A stretch of 64,000 bases of DNA from Furfurilactobacillus milii (GCF_009864005.1 NZ_WEZQ01000027.1:1-64000), one strand, 5' to 3'. Shown: positions 28,812 through 38,681, counted from the stretch's first letter. Program-made: numbers and translations. Notes: generated by a model not told the origin, from the sequence alone.

Positions 28812-29175
28812 AGCGGTTCACTCCTTTTAATCCTACATTTGTTTGTGAAAATAAACTATACGTAAATTATAGCATAAGGACGGTTATTGTGAAGCATATT
28901 TCATACCAGCTTTCGGGCATTTCACAAACTGATAAGGGCATTTCGTAAAATGCCGGGGTAAAACTAGCAAATATACAAGCCTTTATACCTGTTTCAAAAA
29001 AGGTAAAACAGGCGGTCTTGTTAGCTTAATCACAACGACAAAAATGTTATTCTTCACAAGCTGTCCCAATTTTGAACATTCCAAACGTTTTTCGCGGACT
29101 GACAGCCCAACATAGTGTCACCGCGCTGAACATGCTAGAATAGTGTTTAACTAATCCAAATGAAGGAGCACGCAT
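28812..29175. other. rex-ydiF divergent intergenic region
   Basis: 364 nt between divergent genes. Besides the rex promoter it holds a small hairpin GGCATTT-cgta-AAATGCC (28934-28951), a direct repeat of GGGCATTTC, an imperfect TGTTTC/GTAAAACA hairpin near 28990-29012, and an extended -10 (TGCTAGAAT, 29133-29141) that probably serves the ABC-F gene. No small coding gene is convincing. Confidence 0.6.
28866..28905 (-). promoter_or_regulatory. rex promoter with possible Rex operator
   Basis: TTCACA (28893-28888) and TATAAT (28871-28866) with a 16-bp spacer on the minus strand. The -35 overlaps a Rex-like imperfect palindrome (28887-28905) beginning TTGTGAA; its right half diverges from the consensus. 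Confidence 0.5.
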
Positions 29176-31134
29176 ATGTTAGTTCTTCAGGTTCAACAGG
29201 TCGCTCGCCGTTTTGGCGCAGACACCCTGTTTGAACATGTTTCGATGACAATTGAAGACCACGGCCGTGTAGGGCTGGTTGGTCGAAATGGTGCCGGCAA
29301 GTCCACTTTGCTTAAAATTATCGCTGGTATTAATGATCCCGATGAAGGTACAGTATCTGTTGCCAAAGGCATGACCATTGGGTATTTGCCACAAGATGCT
29401 GGGCTCGATTCAGACAACACTGTATGGGATGAAATGCTGACGGTTTTTGCTGCCCAGCAGCAACAAGAACGACAATTGCGCGAATTGGAACAGCAAATTG
29501 CCGATCCCACTGCTGATCATCAAACTGACGCTTACAAACGTTTATTAAATGCTTACGATCAAACGCAACACGATTTTGAGGCAAATAACGGCTATGGCTA
29601 CCAGGCCTCAATTCGTGGTGTTTTACACGCTTTTCATTTTGATGAATCCACCTTTCAACGCAATGTCATGAGCTTTTCAGGTGGTCAAAAAACACAGCTC
29701 GCACTCGCAAAGTACTTGCTGCAACAGCCTGACTTACTTATTTTGGATGAGCCCACTAACCACCTGGATATTGAAACGTTGTCATGGTTGGAAGACTACT
29801 TGAAAGGCTATCCTGGTGCAGTCTTGATTGTTTCACATGACCGTTACTTTCTCGATCACGTGGTGCAGGATGTGTTTGACATGAATCAGCACACACTGAC
29901 TCACTACCATGGCAACTACTCTGCCTACTTAACCCAAAAGGCCGAACGAATCAAAACCGAACAACGGGCGTTTGAAAAACAACAAACACAAATCAATGCG
30001 CTTGAGGATTTCGTCAATCGTAACATTGTTCGCGCCTCCACCACTAAACGGGCTCAGTCGCGGCGCAAGCAATTGGAGAAAATGGACCGTTTGGAAGCGC
30101 CTAAAGATGATGATCAATCTATTCGGATTCGTTTCACACCTGATAGCGAAAGTGGCAAGGAAGTCCTCAATGTCGACAATGTCAGCATTGGCTATGAGTC
30201 CGATCATCCACTGGCAACTAACGTAAACTTTCACGTTGTCAAACAACATGTTGTGGGCATTATCGGACCAAACGGGGTTGGCAAATCAACCCTGCTAAAA
30301 TCAATTCTGCATCAGCTCCCCTTGTTGGCGGGCACCGTTAAGATTGGTGGCAGTGTCACTATTGGCTACTACGATCAGGAACAAGCCGTGCTTCACGATG
30401 AGAAAACCGTTTTAAAAGAAGTGTGGGACGAGCATCCTACCATGCCTGAACGGGATGTGCGCACCCTACTCGGCAGTTTTCTCTTCACTGGTGATGACGT
30501 TGCAAAACCCGTTCATAATTTAAGCGGCGGCGAACGTGCCCGTTTGTCACTCACTAAATTGTCGCTTGATCATGACAACTTTTTAATTCTTGATGAACCG
30601 ACTAACCATTTAGATATCGATTCGCGAGAAGTACTGGAAGAAGCACTTAACAATTTCATGGGGACTGTTTTATTCGTTTCTCATGACCGTTATTTCATCA
30701 ACCAGGTCGCCACAGAAATCGTTGAATTGTCTGCCTCGGGGACACAATGGTTTGAAGGTGATTACGATGATTATCAGGCCGAACTCGCTAAACGGTCAGC
30801 CGCGGCTGATGCCGAGCATCATGAGACTGAGTCTGATAGCTCGGCAACTGCCAATATATCAAATTATGCTGCTAATAAAGCTGAACAACGTGAGCAAAGG
30901 AAGTTGCAACGCGCTGTCGATGAGTTGGAAACGCAAATTGATGATCTTGACCAACAAAGCCAGACAATAACTGAGGCAATGCAGGCGCCTGAAAACGCCA
31001 GTGACATCGGTAAGTTAACGGACCTTCAACATCAGTTGGACGACCTGGATGCCCAAAGTGACAGTCTGTCAGAAAAGTGGGCAGCAGCTGGGGAAGCATT
31101 GGAAGCCTATAATAATGATCACCACCTACACTGA
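29176..31134 (+). CDS. ABC-F family ATPase, YdiF-like
   Basis: Cytosolic ABC-F protein with two ATPase domains and no membrane segments; members act on the ribosome in translation or antibiotic protection. In the 652-residue protein, the first domain has GRNGAGKST, SGGQKTQLALAK and ILDEPTNHLDI; a charged linker follows (about 240-310), and the second domain has GPNGVGKST, SGGERARLSLTK and another ILDEPTNHLDI. The C-terminus (about 540-650) is a coiled coil. This layout matches YdiF of Bacillus rather than the shorter resistance proteins. Starts after GAAGGAGCACGCAT. Confidence 0.92.
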   Translation: MLVLQVQQVARRFGADTLFEHVSMTIEDHGRVGLVGRNGAGKSTLLKIIAGINDPDEGTVSVAKGMTIGYLPQDAGLDSDNTVWDEMLTVFAAQQQQERQLRELEQQIADPTADHQTDAYKRLLNAYDQTQHDFEANNGYGYQASIRGVLHAFHFDESTFQRNVMSFSGGQKTQLALAKYLLQQPDLLILDEPTNHLDIETLSWLEDYLKGYPGAVLIVSHDRYFLDHVVQDVFDMNQHTLTHYHGNYSAYLTQKAERIKTEQRAFEKQQTQINALEDFVNRNIVRASTTKRAQSRRKQLEKMDRLEAPKDDDQSIRIRFTPDSESGKEVLNVDNVSIGYESDHPLATNVNFHVVKQHVVGIIGPNGVGKSTLLKSILHQLPLLAGTVKIGGSVTIGYYDQEQAVLHDEKTVLKEVWDEHPTMPERDVRTLLGSFLFTGDDVAKPVHNLSGGERARLSLTKLSLDHDNFLILDEPTNHLDIDSREVLEEALNNFMGTVLFVSHDRYFINQVATEIVELSASGTQWFEGDYDDYQAELAKRSAAADAEHHETESDSSATANISNYAANKAEQREQRKLQRAVDELETQIDDLDQQSQTITEAMQAPENASDIGKLTDLQHQLDDLDAQSDSLSEKWAAAGEALEAYNNDHHLH

Positions 31135-31149
31135 TTTAAACAGACAATT

Positions 31150-31204
31150 GAAAAAAGGGATCACATCTAGCCGGCCACTTGCCGCATTGATGTGATCCCT
31201 TTTT
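31150..31204. terminator. Bidirectional terminator between ABC-F gene and tsaD
   Basis: An 11-bp perfect stem (31157-31167 with 31189-31199) is flanked by A6 and T5, so it has a U-run in both directions and serves two convergent genes. Confidence 0.88.
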
Positions 31205-31226
31205 CAGTTGTAACTATATTTACATT

Positions 31227-32267
31227 TTATGCTTCAACGCCAGTTAGCCAAGGAAATTCCAAGCTCGGGTCTGCATTGAGGCTCATATCAGCACGATCAC
31301 CTTTAGCATAAGCAATGTGCGCAGCCGCACCAATCATGGCCGCATTATCACCACATAATGCCAGTGGCGCAGCGACAAGCTTCGTTTGTGGTGCAAAACG
31401 TGCCATCTTAGCCTTCAAAGCGTCACGAAGACCATGATTTGCCGCAACGCCGCCAGCCAACACAAGCTGTTTAACTTGGTACCGTTCCAGAGCAGATAAT
31501 ACCTTGGTGACCAAAACGTCCACCACGCTAGCCTGAAAACTTGCGGCTAAATCTGCACGATCTAACTGTTCGCCACGCTGGTCTGCATTATGCACCGTGT
31601 TAATAAACGCACTCTTAAGGCCACTGAAGCTAAAATCATAGTTAGCTTCATGGATCATCGCCCGTGGAAAATTAAACGTATCGTGACCTTCGTGCGCTAG
31701 CCGATCAATTTCCTTACCAGCAGGATATGGAATACCCAGCACGCGGCCCACTTTATCAAAGGCTTCCCCGGCGGCATCATCGCGGGTGTCGCCAATAATT
31801 TCGAATTCCCCAGCTGACTTCATCAACACGATCTGGGTATGACCGCCAGACACTAACAACCCAAGCGATGGGAACGTCAAAGGTTCGACATAACGGGCCG
31901 CATAGATATGCCCCGCCATATGGTTAACAGGCACCAACGGCAAATGATGGGCGAAGGCAAACGTCTTAGCAGCAGTCACACCAATTAGCAATGATCCGAC
32001 TAAACCTGGTCCATAAGTAACTGCAACAGCCGTTAATTCTTCAGGCGTCACATCTGCTTCAGTCAATGCTTTGCGAATGCCAATGGTAATTTCCTCGATA
32101 TGATGGCGACTGGCCACTTCCGGCACGACACCACCAAATCGTTGGTGACTCTTAATCTGTGTTGCGACAAAGTTACTTAAAATGTGCTCCCCGTTTTCTA
32201 CAACAGCAACACTCGTTTCATCACAACTTGTTTCAAAGGCTAAAATCAATTCACGTGATTCTGTCAC
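31227..32267 (-). CDS. tsaD: tRNA threonylcarbamoyladenosine transferase subunit TsaD
   Basis: Catalyses the last step of t6A37 formation on ANN-decoding tRNAs with TsaB and TsaE. The 346-residue protein is an ASKHA-fold ATPase with [12 protein letters not shown] near the start, the metal-binding pattern HMAGHIYA, and [15 protein letters not shown] start follows AAAAAGGAGAAAACA. It is the last gene of tsaB, rimI, GNAT and tsaD, separated from the GNAT gene by a 167-nt structured repeat. Confidence 0.95.
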   Translation of the reverse strand: MTESRELILAFETSCDETSVAVVENGEHILSNFVATQIKSHQRFGGVVPEVASRHHIEEITIGIRKALTEADVTPEELTAVAVTYGPGLVGSLLIGVTAAKTFAFAHHLPLVPVNHMAGHIYAARYVEPLTFPSLGLLVSGGHTQIVLMKSAGEFEIIGDTRDDAAGEAFDKVGRVLGIPYPAGKEIDRLAHEGHDTFNFPRAMIHEANYDFSFSGLKSAFINTVHNADQRGEQLDRADLAASFQASVVDVLVTKVLSALERYQVKQLVLAGGVAANHGLRDALKAKMARFAPQTKLVAAPLALCGDNAAMIGAAAHIAYAKGDRADMSLNADPSLEFPWLTGVEA

Positions 32268-32283
32268 TGTTTTCTCCTTTTTG

Positions 32284-32440
32284 AGCTCGGACCTTCCCGA
32301 GCTTCGGCATCACTCTTCTAAAACGTGCACCCAACTTCTGAATCCTGTGCATAAGCTACAACCCAAAGTATTCGGAAAACCACCGATTGCCACGCCTTCC
32401 ACGTTATTGCTCAACTTCTCCCAGGGCTTCGGCATCACTC
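32284..32440 (-). repeat. Structured intergenic repeat, family B copy 2
   Basis: Two related units (32284-32330 and 32401-32440) share GCTTCGGCATCACTC; the left one also carries the AAAACGTGCAC block. Between them lie CTGTGCATAAG and ACAACCCAAAG blocks resembling the copy before hprK. It fills the GNAT-tsaD gap in the sense orientation and includes the TGA stop of the upstream gene. Confidence 0.78.
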
Positions 32441-32896
32441 TATCTTCTTTTGCATAATCCAGGCATCTTCGACGGGACGGTCGTAATAATCAGGACGACG
32501 CATCAATTTATGAAAGTCGAGACTCTCATACAACCCCAATGCAGCCTCATTATGAACCCGAACTTCTAAGGTTACCACTGTCCCGGCTTCATATCGTTTG
32601 AGCCAAGTCGTCAATAATTGTTTACCAAGACCATGACCTTGCCATGATCCTACGATACCCAAATTAGTCAGTTCCAACTGATCAATGACTTTAGTTCCGC
32701 TAAGAAATCCCACGGGCTGGCCCGCTACTCGAACTAGCCAGTACACACTGGTTGGTGCCTGCATGTTCTCTTCAATCACTGGTTCCGACCACGGCGCGCC
32801 GGTCGGATATGCAGCCTCACCCAATGCTTCAATCAAGGCCGCCCCACGATGCATACTTTGTGGATGAAACGGTTCACAGATAACTTGATTATTCAT
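32435..32896 (-). CDS. RimI-like GNAT acetyltransferase (second copy)
   Basis: A 153-residue GNAT protein with the acetyl-CoA motif GIVGSWQGHGLGKQLL and the RimI-like EVRVHNEAALGLYESLDF segment. It overlaps the preceding rimI by 8 nt, and its stop codon forms the edge of the repeat before tsaD. RimI acetylates the N-terminal alanine of ribosomal protein S18 in E. coli; with two GNAT genes side by side, only one may keep that role. Function is therefore provisional. Confidence 0.85.
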   Translation of the reverse strand: MNNQVICEPFHPQSMHRGAALIEALGEAAYPTGAPWSEPVIEENMQAPTSVYWLVRVAGQPVGFLSGTKVIDQLELTNLGIVGSWQGHGLGKQLLTTWLKRYEAGTVVTLEVRVHNEAALGLYESLDFHKLMRRPDYYDRPVEDAWIMQKKIE

Positions 32897-33497
32897 GGCT
32901 TGACTCGCTTGTTGGGGCCTTAATTAAAGGGACCATCATGTCAACGGCATCTTCGTGATCGCCAAAGTAATAACCACGCTTAATCCCCGTTTGACGGAAA
33001 CCAAGCTTGTGATACAAGTTTTGTGCCCGTTTATTACTGATCCGAACCTCCAGGGTAACCTGGCACATCCCCATATGCCGTGCCTTTCGAATCAAAGCGC
33101 GCATTAAGAATTCACCAAGACCATCACCCTGCCAATCTGGCAATACAGCGATATTTGTGATGTGGGCATCCTTACGTTGTATATCAAACGAACATCCGGC
33201 AAAGGCAATCAACTGATCATTTTTACGAATTACCAAGTATAGCCGATCCTGTTTTCGTTTAAGTTCGTTTGCAAACGCCTGTGCGTCCCAAGGGGTCTTG
33301 CCGTCGTAAACTGCTCGTTCAACCCCTACAATTTCTGGAACATCTGGAAACTGGGCACGACCCAAAAAGTACTGGGTATCGCGAATCATCAACCGATGAT
33401 TCTTGATGTCCAAATCCTCGGCTTGCTGTTGTCGAACCTCACTGGCAAAGTGGCGCCGATACCATTTTTGAAAAGCCTGCTTATACTTCTTCAACAT
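32889..33497 (-). CDS. rimI: Ribosomal protein S18-alanine N-acetyltransferase-like
   Basis: A 202-residue GNAT protein. The catalytic core is about residues 40-195, with NIAVLPDWQGDGLGEFLM (acetyl-CoA site) and LEVRISNKRAQNLYHKLGFR. An extra basic N-terminal region of about 45 residues precedes the core. The ATG overlaps the end of tsaB by 17 nt; the nearest GGAG is about 15 nt upstream, so translational coupling probably matters. The tsaB-rimI-tsaD order is standard in Firmicutes. Confidence 0.87.
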   Translation of the reverse strand: MLKKYKQAFQKWYRRHFASEVRQQQAEDLDIKNHRLMIRDTQYFLGRAQFPDVPEIVGVERAVYDGKTPWDAQAFANELKRKQDRLYLVIRKNDQLIAFAGCSFDIQRKDAHITNIAVLPDWQGDGLGEFLMRALIRKARHMGMCQVTLEVRISNKRAQNLYHKLGFRQTGIKRGYYFGDHEDAVDMMVPLIKAPTSESSHE

Positions 33498-34203
33498 AAT
33501 TTTTGTGGTCTTCTCCTGGATGAGCTGCTGCCCACTGAGCTTCAGCAGGCGACAGACGTAAGTATTGGGGCACGAAAGAATCAATATCATCAATAGCTTT
33601 AAGCGGCATACCTAATTGCCCTAGCACGCCGGCATCAGGCAGGTTATCGTCGCCTTCAGTAAACGTGACCGGAACATCAAGTGCATCTGATAAGGCATCG
33701 TGATAACGTGTCAATTCGCCAATTAACGTTACGGGATGACCGGCCGCATTCAATTGCGCGGTCCAATCTGGGATGTTGGTGTGTTGGTCTGCAATAACAG
33801 GGACGGGCTGGCCGTTTTTAATTTGATACAAGCCAGCATATAACTGCGTATTTCGTGCATCAAAAATAGGACTGACAAACGTTCCTTCCGTTTGGACACT
33901 GCCTGCCAACACAGCTAAACTCGATACCCCCACCAACTGAATGTGAAGTGTCGCTGCCAGAGTCTTCGCTGTTGTCACAGCAATCCGCAATCCAGTATAA
34001 GAACCAGGACCCTGGGCAACGACCACGCGGTCTAGGTCCTCCGGTTGCCACTGCTGATCTGCCATCAATCCAGTAATTGTCGGCATCAGTTGGACGCTGT
34101 GATCCAATTGCGTTGCAGTTGTTTTTTTAGCAATAACTTTTTGATCAACCAATAGTGCAACACTCATTGGCTGGTTTGATGTATCTAACGCGAGAACCTT
34201 CAT
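33481..34203 (-). CDS. tsaB: tRNA threonylcarbamoyladenosine protein TsaB
   Basis: A non-catalytic paralogue of TsaD that forms a heterodimer with it for t6A synthesis. The 240-residue protein begins MKVLALDTSNQPMSVAL and has GPGSYTGLRIAVTTAKTLA, the diagnostic motif of the family. It is the first gene of the t6A operon; the roughly 280-nt upstream gap contains the galE terminator and AT-rich promoter-like sequence (TTAATATTATT). Confidence 0.94.
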   Translation of the reverse strand: MKVLALDTSNQPMSVALLVDQKVIAKKTTATQLDHSVQLMPTITGLMADQQWQPEDLDRVVVAQGPGSYTGLRIAVTTAKTLAATLHIQLVGVSSLAVLAGSVQTEGTFVSPIFDARNTQLYAGLYQIKNGQPVPVIADQHTNIPDWTAQLNAAGHPVTLIGELTRYHDALSDALDVPVTFTEGDDNLPDAGVLGQLGMPLKAIDDIDSFVPQYLRLSPAEAQWAAAHPGEDHKNYVEEV

Positions 34204-34416
34204 GTAAATCCTGACTTTCCGTTCAGTGTTCTATAGACAGCAATAATATTAACACATCTAACATGGGCGCGTGAACTTCCCAATATGTCATAGTCTTTTC
34301 ACAAACATTAGCCCGTTACCTGTGCGTCTCTTAAAATGCCTTAAATCGAGGACTAATAAGGCACAGCTCATGTGTTTCCATGCGCTTAAGCACTTTACTA
34401 TTTTTTGATAACCACG

Positions 34417-34449
34417 AAAAAAACTTCGTTGCGCAAACGAAGTTTTTTT
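34417..34449 (-). terminator. Terminator after galE
   Basis: A 14-bp perfect stem (34417-34430 with 34436-34449) with A7 and T7 ends and a 5-nt loop, 34 nt past galE. Confidence 0.9.
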
Positions 34450-34482
34450 ACGTAAATCAAGTTAACAATAAATCAAAGCAGA

Positions 34483-35475
34483 CTAACGATCTTCATAACC
34501 GTTTGGATGACTTTGTGTCCAAGCCCATGCAGTCTTAATAATGTCATGAACATCATCATATTGCGGCTTCCATCCAAGGATATTACGGGCATCTTCCGAT
34601 TCAGCGACTAATGAATCAGGATCTCCGGGGCGCCGTGGTGCAATCTTGGCCGGAATTTCTTTCCCGGTCACTTCACGAGCTGCTTCAACCATCTGTTTAA
34701 CAGAAAAGCCAGTGGATGAGCCCAAGTTAAACGCACGACTCTCATTGCCTTCGTCCAAGTATTTCAATGCCAAAATATGAGCATCAGCTAAGTCCAGAAT
34801 ATGAACATAGTCACGCACATTAGTGCCATCTGGTGTATCGTAATCGTCACCGTACATATCAATATGGTCACGTTCACCAAGTGCCGTTTGCAAAATAATT
34901 GGAATTAAATGTGTTTCTGGGTGGTGATCTTCACCGATGGAACCATCAGCCTTAGCACCAGCTGCATTAAAGTAACGAAGTGCAACCCATTTAATACCGT
35001 AAGCAACGTCACACCAATGAATCATGTGTTCCATAATCAGCTTACTTTCACCATAAGGGTTGATTGGCTTTTTCTGATCGTCTTCATGAATCGGAATCCG
35101 TTCAGGAACACCATATGTAGCAGCAGTTGATGAGAAAATCATCCGTTTGCAGCCCTGTTCATGCATCACTTCCAACAACGTAATCATGCCATAAACATTG
35201 TTGTCAAAGTACTTCAATGGATCTTTCATGGATTCTGGCACAATGGAAAACGCGTCCATGTGGATAACACCATCAATGTTTTCTTTTTCGAAAACGCTGG
35301 TCAGAAACTCGCGGTCACGGGTATCGCCTTGATAAAAGCGCGCCTTTTCATTAATAGCAGCGCGATGACCAGTAGACAAATTATCTACAACAACCACGTC
35401 GTAACCCTTTTCAATTAAACGATCCACCATGTGTGAACCGACGTAACCGGCACCACCGGCAACTAAAATTGACAT
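34483..35475 (-). CDS. galE: UDP-glucose 4-epimerase
   Basis: Interconverts UDP-glucose and UDP-galactose in the Leloir pathway and for galactose-containing polysaccharides. The 330-residue protein has the NAD-binding GGAGYVGSH motif at residues 6-14, the catalytic Ser-X-Ala (SSTAATYG) and YGESK tyrosine/lysine pair, and the [17 protein letters not shown] segment. The start is the ATG following TTTGGAGGAAAATAAA. It is a single gene with its own terminator, not linked to galK or galT in this window. Confidence 0.96.
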
Positions 35476-35558
35476 TTTATTTTCCTCCAAATCGTTAACA
35501 TCGGTACTATCATAGCATAACCTGATTGACCACAACAGCACCGGTCAGCACAGATGCA

Positions 35559-36335
35559 TTAATCCACCGTTGTTGCGGATAATGGCCGCCATGTCAGCGT
35601 TGCTTCAGCGTACCGCTCATCATCACCCATGATGTGATGATGGGTAGTTACGGTTCCGTCTTCATTGTTAGCCGGCGCGGTCACTTCGCTTTTTACCGTG
35701 CTTCCATAACGGACTTCATTTTCAAACCGAATCGCCAAATGGCACAACTCGTGATGCATCAAAAATTCTTCATCTAGAGCATCCATCATCCAATCAAAAT
35801 AGTGCGAATTGTTTACGTGATGATTTGAATCCAAGTCAAAATAGCGCACCCGATACGTCTTGGTTGCCGCCACGTCTGACTCTTCAAAACTAGTTGGTCG
35901 TGATAAACGAGGAATCCGTTTGACCACCTCAGAATGGTAAGGCGCCACGGCGTCGTCTGGAATGGCGACCATTTTACGGGCTTCCAGGTCCATCACCACG
36001 CAGATTGTATCCACATGAACCAACTCGTTGCCCTGCTCATCCTCTAAAAAGAATTGGCGATAGGCAAAATAACGATTATTAGAGGTTGCCTCCGTTATCA
36101 AATGCACCTTTTCGTGATCGCGAGGCAACCGCTTAATATCTATTTCGTACTGAGCAATAACCCAGCCGTAGCCCTTGGATAGCATGTACTCCGTGCCAAC
36201 ACCAAAGCTGTCAGCCTGATCATAGGAAGTTAGCACCAGCATGTTAATTAACATGCCTAACGTTACCTTACTCGTTAAATCTGTTTCGTAATACTGAATT
36301 TTATGCTCTTCATCATACCGGTTCTGTTGCGTCAT
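35559..36335 (-). CDS. Acyl-ACP thioesterase
   Basis: Releases fatty acids from acyl carrier protein. The 258-residue protein has two hot-dog folds of the FatA/FatB family; the first holds TSKVTLGMLINMLVLTSYDQADSFG and GYGWVIAQYEIDIKRLP, and the second the DLDSNHHVNNSHYFDWM motif with the catalytic Asn/His. It starts one base after the rsmI stop, so it is probably cotranscribed with yabA and rsmI. The family is common in lactobacilli; chain length specificity cannot be told. Confidence 0.92.
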   Translation of the reverse strand: MTQQNRYDEEHKIQYYETDLTSKVTLGMLINMLVLTSYDQADSFGVGTEYMLSKGYGWVIAQYEIDIKRLPRDHEKVHLITEATSNNRYFAYRQFFLEDEQGNELVHVDTICVVMDLEARKMVAIPDDAVAPYHSEVVKRIPRLSRPTSFEESDVAATKTYRVRYFDLDSNHHVNNSHYFDWMMDALDEEFLMHHELCHLAIRFENEVRYGSTVKSEVTAPANNEDGTVTTHHHIMGDDERYAEATLTWRPLSATTVD

Positions 36336-37223
36336 TTAATTGTCCTCGTTCAAGTGATGGTAGGTTGCATAAACCTCTTGCTTGCGTAACTGGCGGGCTT
36401 TAGCGACAGCTTTAATTGCATCGTTAGGCTTGTCACCTCGAGCAATCAACGTCTTAACGTGCTCTTCCACCGACTGACTCAGCAGCGGATCCTGCTCTTC
36501 AACGGGCGGTTTAGTGTTCCCACCAATTAGAATGACAAACTCACCGCGCGGCGGGTTATTGGATAGCCATTCTAAAATTTCACTAGCAGTCCCACGAATA
36601 AACTCTTCAAATTTTTTAGTTAATTCGCGGCAAAGCACCAGTGGGCGATCCGGACCGACCGCGTTTGCAATTGCAGTTACCGTCTTCGCTAATCGGTGCG
36701 GTGCCTCGTAAACGATCACAGTTTCCGGATGCTTGGCCAAATCGGTGAGCTCAGCCTTTTGTTCCTTAGACTTGCGATCTAAAAAACCGTAAAAATAAAA
36801 TGGTTGTGGTACTAGGCCACTGGCAATTAATGCTGTTAGGCCTGCATTGGCCCCCGGTAGTGGCACTACTGGCAACTGTGCAGCCACAGCAGCAGCAACT
36901 AATTCCGTTCCTGGGTCGCTGATTGATGGCATCCCCGCGTCGCTCACCTGGGCTATATTTACACCAGCGCGAAGTTTATCCAATAATTCCGGGATTCGCT
37001 CTTGCGTATTGTGCTCATGAAAACTAATTTGTTTTGTCTCAATATCAAAGTTGTTTAATAATTTCTGCGTGTTGCGCGTGTCCTCAGCCGCAATCAAGTC
37101 GACCTGTTTTAGCGTTGCAACCGCCCGGTACGTCATATCCTGCAAATTACCAATCGGTGTTGGTACTAAAAACAGCGTACCGGATTCGTGTGGCGCAAAA
37201 CTGCGCTGACTTGTTGCTACCAT
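36336..37223 (-). CDS. rsmI: 16S rRNA (cytidine1402-2'-O)-methyltransferase
   Basis: Methylates the ribose of C1402 in the decoding site using SAM. The 295-residue protein has the N-terminal GTLFLVPTPIGNLQDMTYRA motif, AAEDTRNT, the SDAGMPSISDPG loop, and a C-terminal extension ending in KQEVYATYH. Located 14 nt downstream of yabA, an order (holB-yabA-rsmI) conserved in Firmicutes. Confidence 0.95.
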   Translation of the reverse strand: MVATSQRSFAPHESGTLFLVPTPIGNLQDMTYRAVATLKQVDLIAAEDTRNTQKLLNNFDIETKQISFHEHNTQERIPELLDKLRAGVNIAQVSDAGMPSISDPGTELVAAAVAAQLPVVPLPGANAGLTALIASGLVPQPFYFYGFLDRKSKEQKAELTDLAKHPETVIVYEAPHRLAKTVTAIANAVGPDRPLVLCRELTKKFEEFIRGTASEILEWLSNNPPRGEFVILIGGNTKPPVEEQDPLLSQSVEEHVKTLIARGDKPNDAIKAVAKARQLRKQEVYATYHHLNEDN

Positions 37224-37237
37224 GCCTGTGTCTACTC

Positions 37238-37588
37238 CTAACTTGCTTTAATTGTTCGATCCCGTTCTCCGTAAATGACGTCTAAGCAAAATGCGCAAGA
37301 GTCATTTTCTTCTCTCCGTTGACCGTAAAACTCACGGCAAACGTGAAAACCGGTCTCGTACAATCGTTCTAAATTCTGTAGTGATTTAGACAATCGTTGC
37401 TGTGCTTCGGTCGTATCTGTATCAGTACCGAGTAATTCACGTAAATGTTGGTTTTCGACAGTTAATTCAGCATTCTCTTCGGACAATGCCGTAACCTGCT
37501 TTTTTAATGCGGCCAACTGATCCAAAATTCCTGTCGTCTGATCTTGCAAGTGCTCAAAATCGTCGAGCATTGTTTGTCGTTTATCCAC
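37238..37588 (-). CDS. yabA: Replication initiation control protein YabA
   Basis: Binds DnaA and DnaN to limit replication initiation. The 116-residue protein has an N-terminal coiled coil of leucine heptads (about 10-60) and a C-terminal zinc-binding part, HVCREFYG...CAFCLDV. The start was taken as the GTG preceded by GATGGAGGTGTAATC; the ATG 48 nt upstream lies against the holB end and is less likely. It lies 51 nt downstream of holB. Confidence 0.93.
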   Translation of the reverse strand: MDKRQTMLDDFEHLQDQTTGILDQLAALKKQVTALSEENAELTVENQHLRELLGTDTDTTEAQQRLSKSLQNLERLYETGFHVCREFYGQRREENDSCAFCLDVIYGERDRTIKAS

Positions 37589-37639
37589 GATTACACCTCC
37601 ATCAGTGTCATCATTGCATCGTTTCAAAACTGGCAATCA

Positions 37640-38653
37640 TCATTTAGAAAGAACGTTAAATGCCTTCAACGTCAATGATTCGGCCACATTTTGAAAACTA
37701 ACGTTGCGTTCGAGCAACTGCTTTGATTGTAACCCTAAATCTGTAACGTCGACGAGTTGCTTTTTTGAATAACGCGTCGTTAATTCCTGTAAATCCTTGC
37801 GATGACTCGGAAAACTCATGACAAATTTTTCCTGATCAATATTTTCTAATAGCATGTCACGAAAGCCAGCCAAAATAATGTCCAAAACAATTCGCTGATG
37901 CGGACGATCCTTGGCCAATGGCACAAGTGTCGTTCCCACCGTAACAAACGCACTCATATCAGGCTTCAATAGTTGACTTTCCCACTGCCACACAGCAGCC
38001 GCAGTTTGACCAAGCCAGTCATCGACTAACCACTCAGCCGCTTGATCCGGACTATTAGTCAGCCGGCTGGTCAACGCTAATAAGTGCTTTCCAACACCGA
38101 CTGATTCGAGCTGGGACTGAAGTTCATTGACTGCTAATGGTTGCATCTCCATTTCCTGAGTCCGTGAAACGACAGTCGGTAAAAGCAAATTGGGATTGGT
38201 CGTCAGCAACAAGGCCGTAATGTTACCGCTGGGCTCTTCAAGAAACTTTAGCAAACTGTTGGCTGCACTAGCAGTCATCGTTTCAGCTCCGGCAATAATG
38301 AAGACTTTTTTATTGCCTTCCATCCCACTTTTGGAAAATTCAGATTTCAGCAAACGAACTTGGTCAACTTTAATTGAGTTCCCTTCTGGTTCAACAATCA
38401 ATACATCCGGATGCTCACGTTGACTAATTCGTTGGCATTCCTCACATTTGCCACAAGGCTGACCATCTTGCAGGTTAATACAAAAAAGGCGCATCGCAAT
38501 CCACATTGCGAGCTCCTCCTTGCCACTGCCGTTTGGTCCGGCAAATAAGTACGCATGGGCCAGTTCATTTTTTTTAATTACATTTTTAAAATGCTGAACC
38601 AGCACAGGTTGGCGCTGTTCAGCAATCGTTAAAACATCATTATTTGTTGACAT
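37640..38653 (-). CDS. holB: DNA polymerase III subunit delta'
   Basis: Clamp-loader subunit that works with DnaX and HolA to load the sliding clamp. The 337-residue protein is an AAA+ module: P-loop-like GPNGSGKEELA, zinc-binding CGKCEECQRI, and the SRC motif region (VVSRTQEM). The degenerate P-loop (GKE rather than GKT/S) is usual for delta-prime subunits. It is downstream of darA and upstream of yabA. Confidence 0.94.
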   Translation of the reverse strand: MSTNNDVLTIAEQRQPVLVQHFKNVIKKNELAHAYLFAGPNGSGKEELAMWIAMRLFCINLQDGQPCGKCEECQRISQREHPDVLIVEPEGNSIKVDQVRLLKSEFSKSGMEGNKKVFIIAGAETMTASAANSLLKFLEEPSGNITALLLTTNPNLLLPTVVSRTQEMEMQPLAVNELQSQLESVGVGKHLLALTSRLTNSPDQAAEWLVDDWLGQTAAAVWQWESQLLKPDMSAFVTVGTTLVPLAKDRPHQRIVLDIILAGFRDMLLENIDQEKFVMSFPSHRKDLQELTTRYSKKQLVDVTDLGLQSKQLLERNVSFQNVAESLTLKAFNVLSK

Positions 38654-38681
38654 ATTTCCTCGTTAGCAGTGCGGTTAACGA

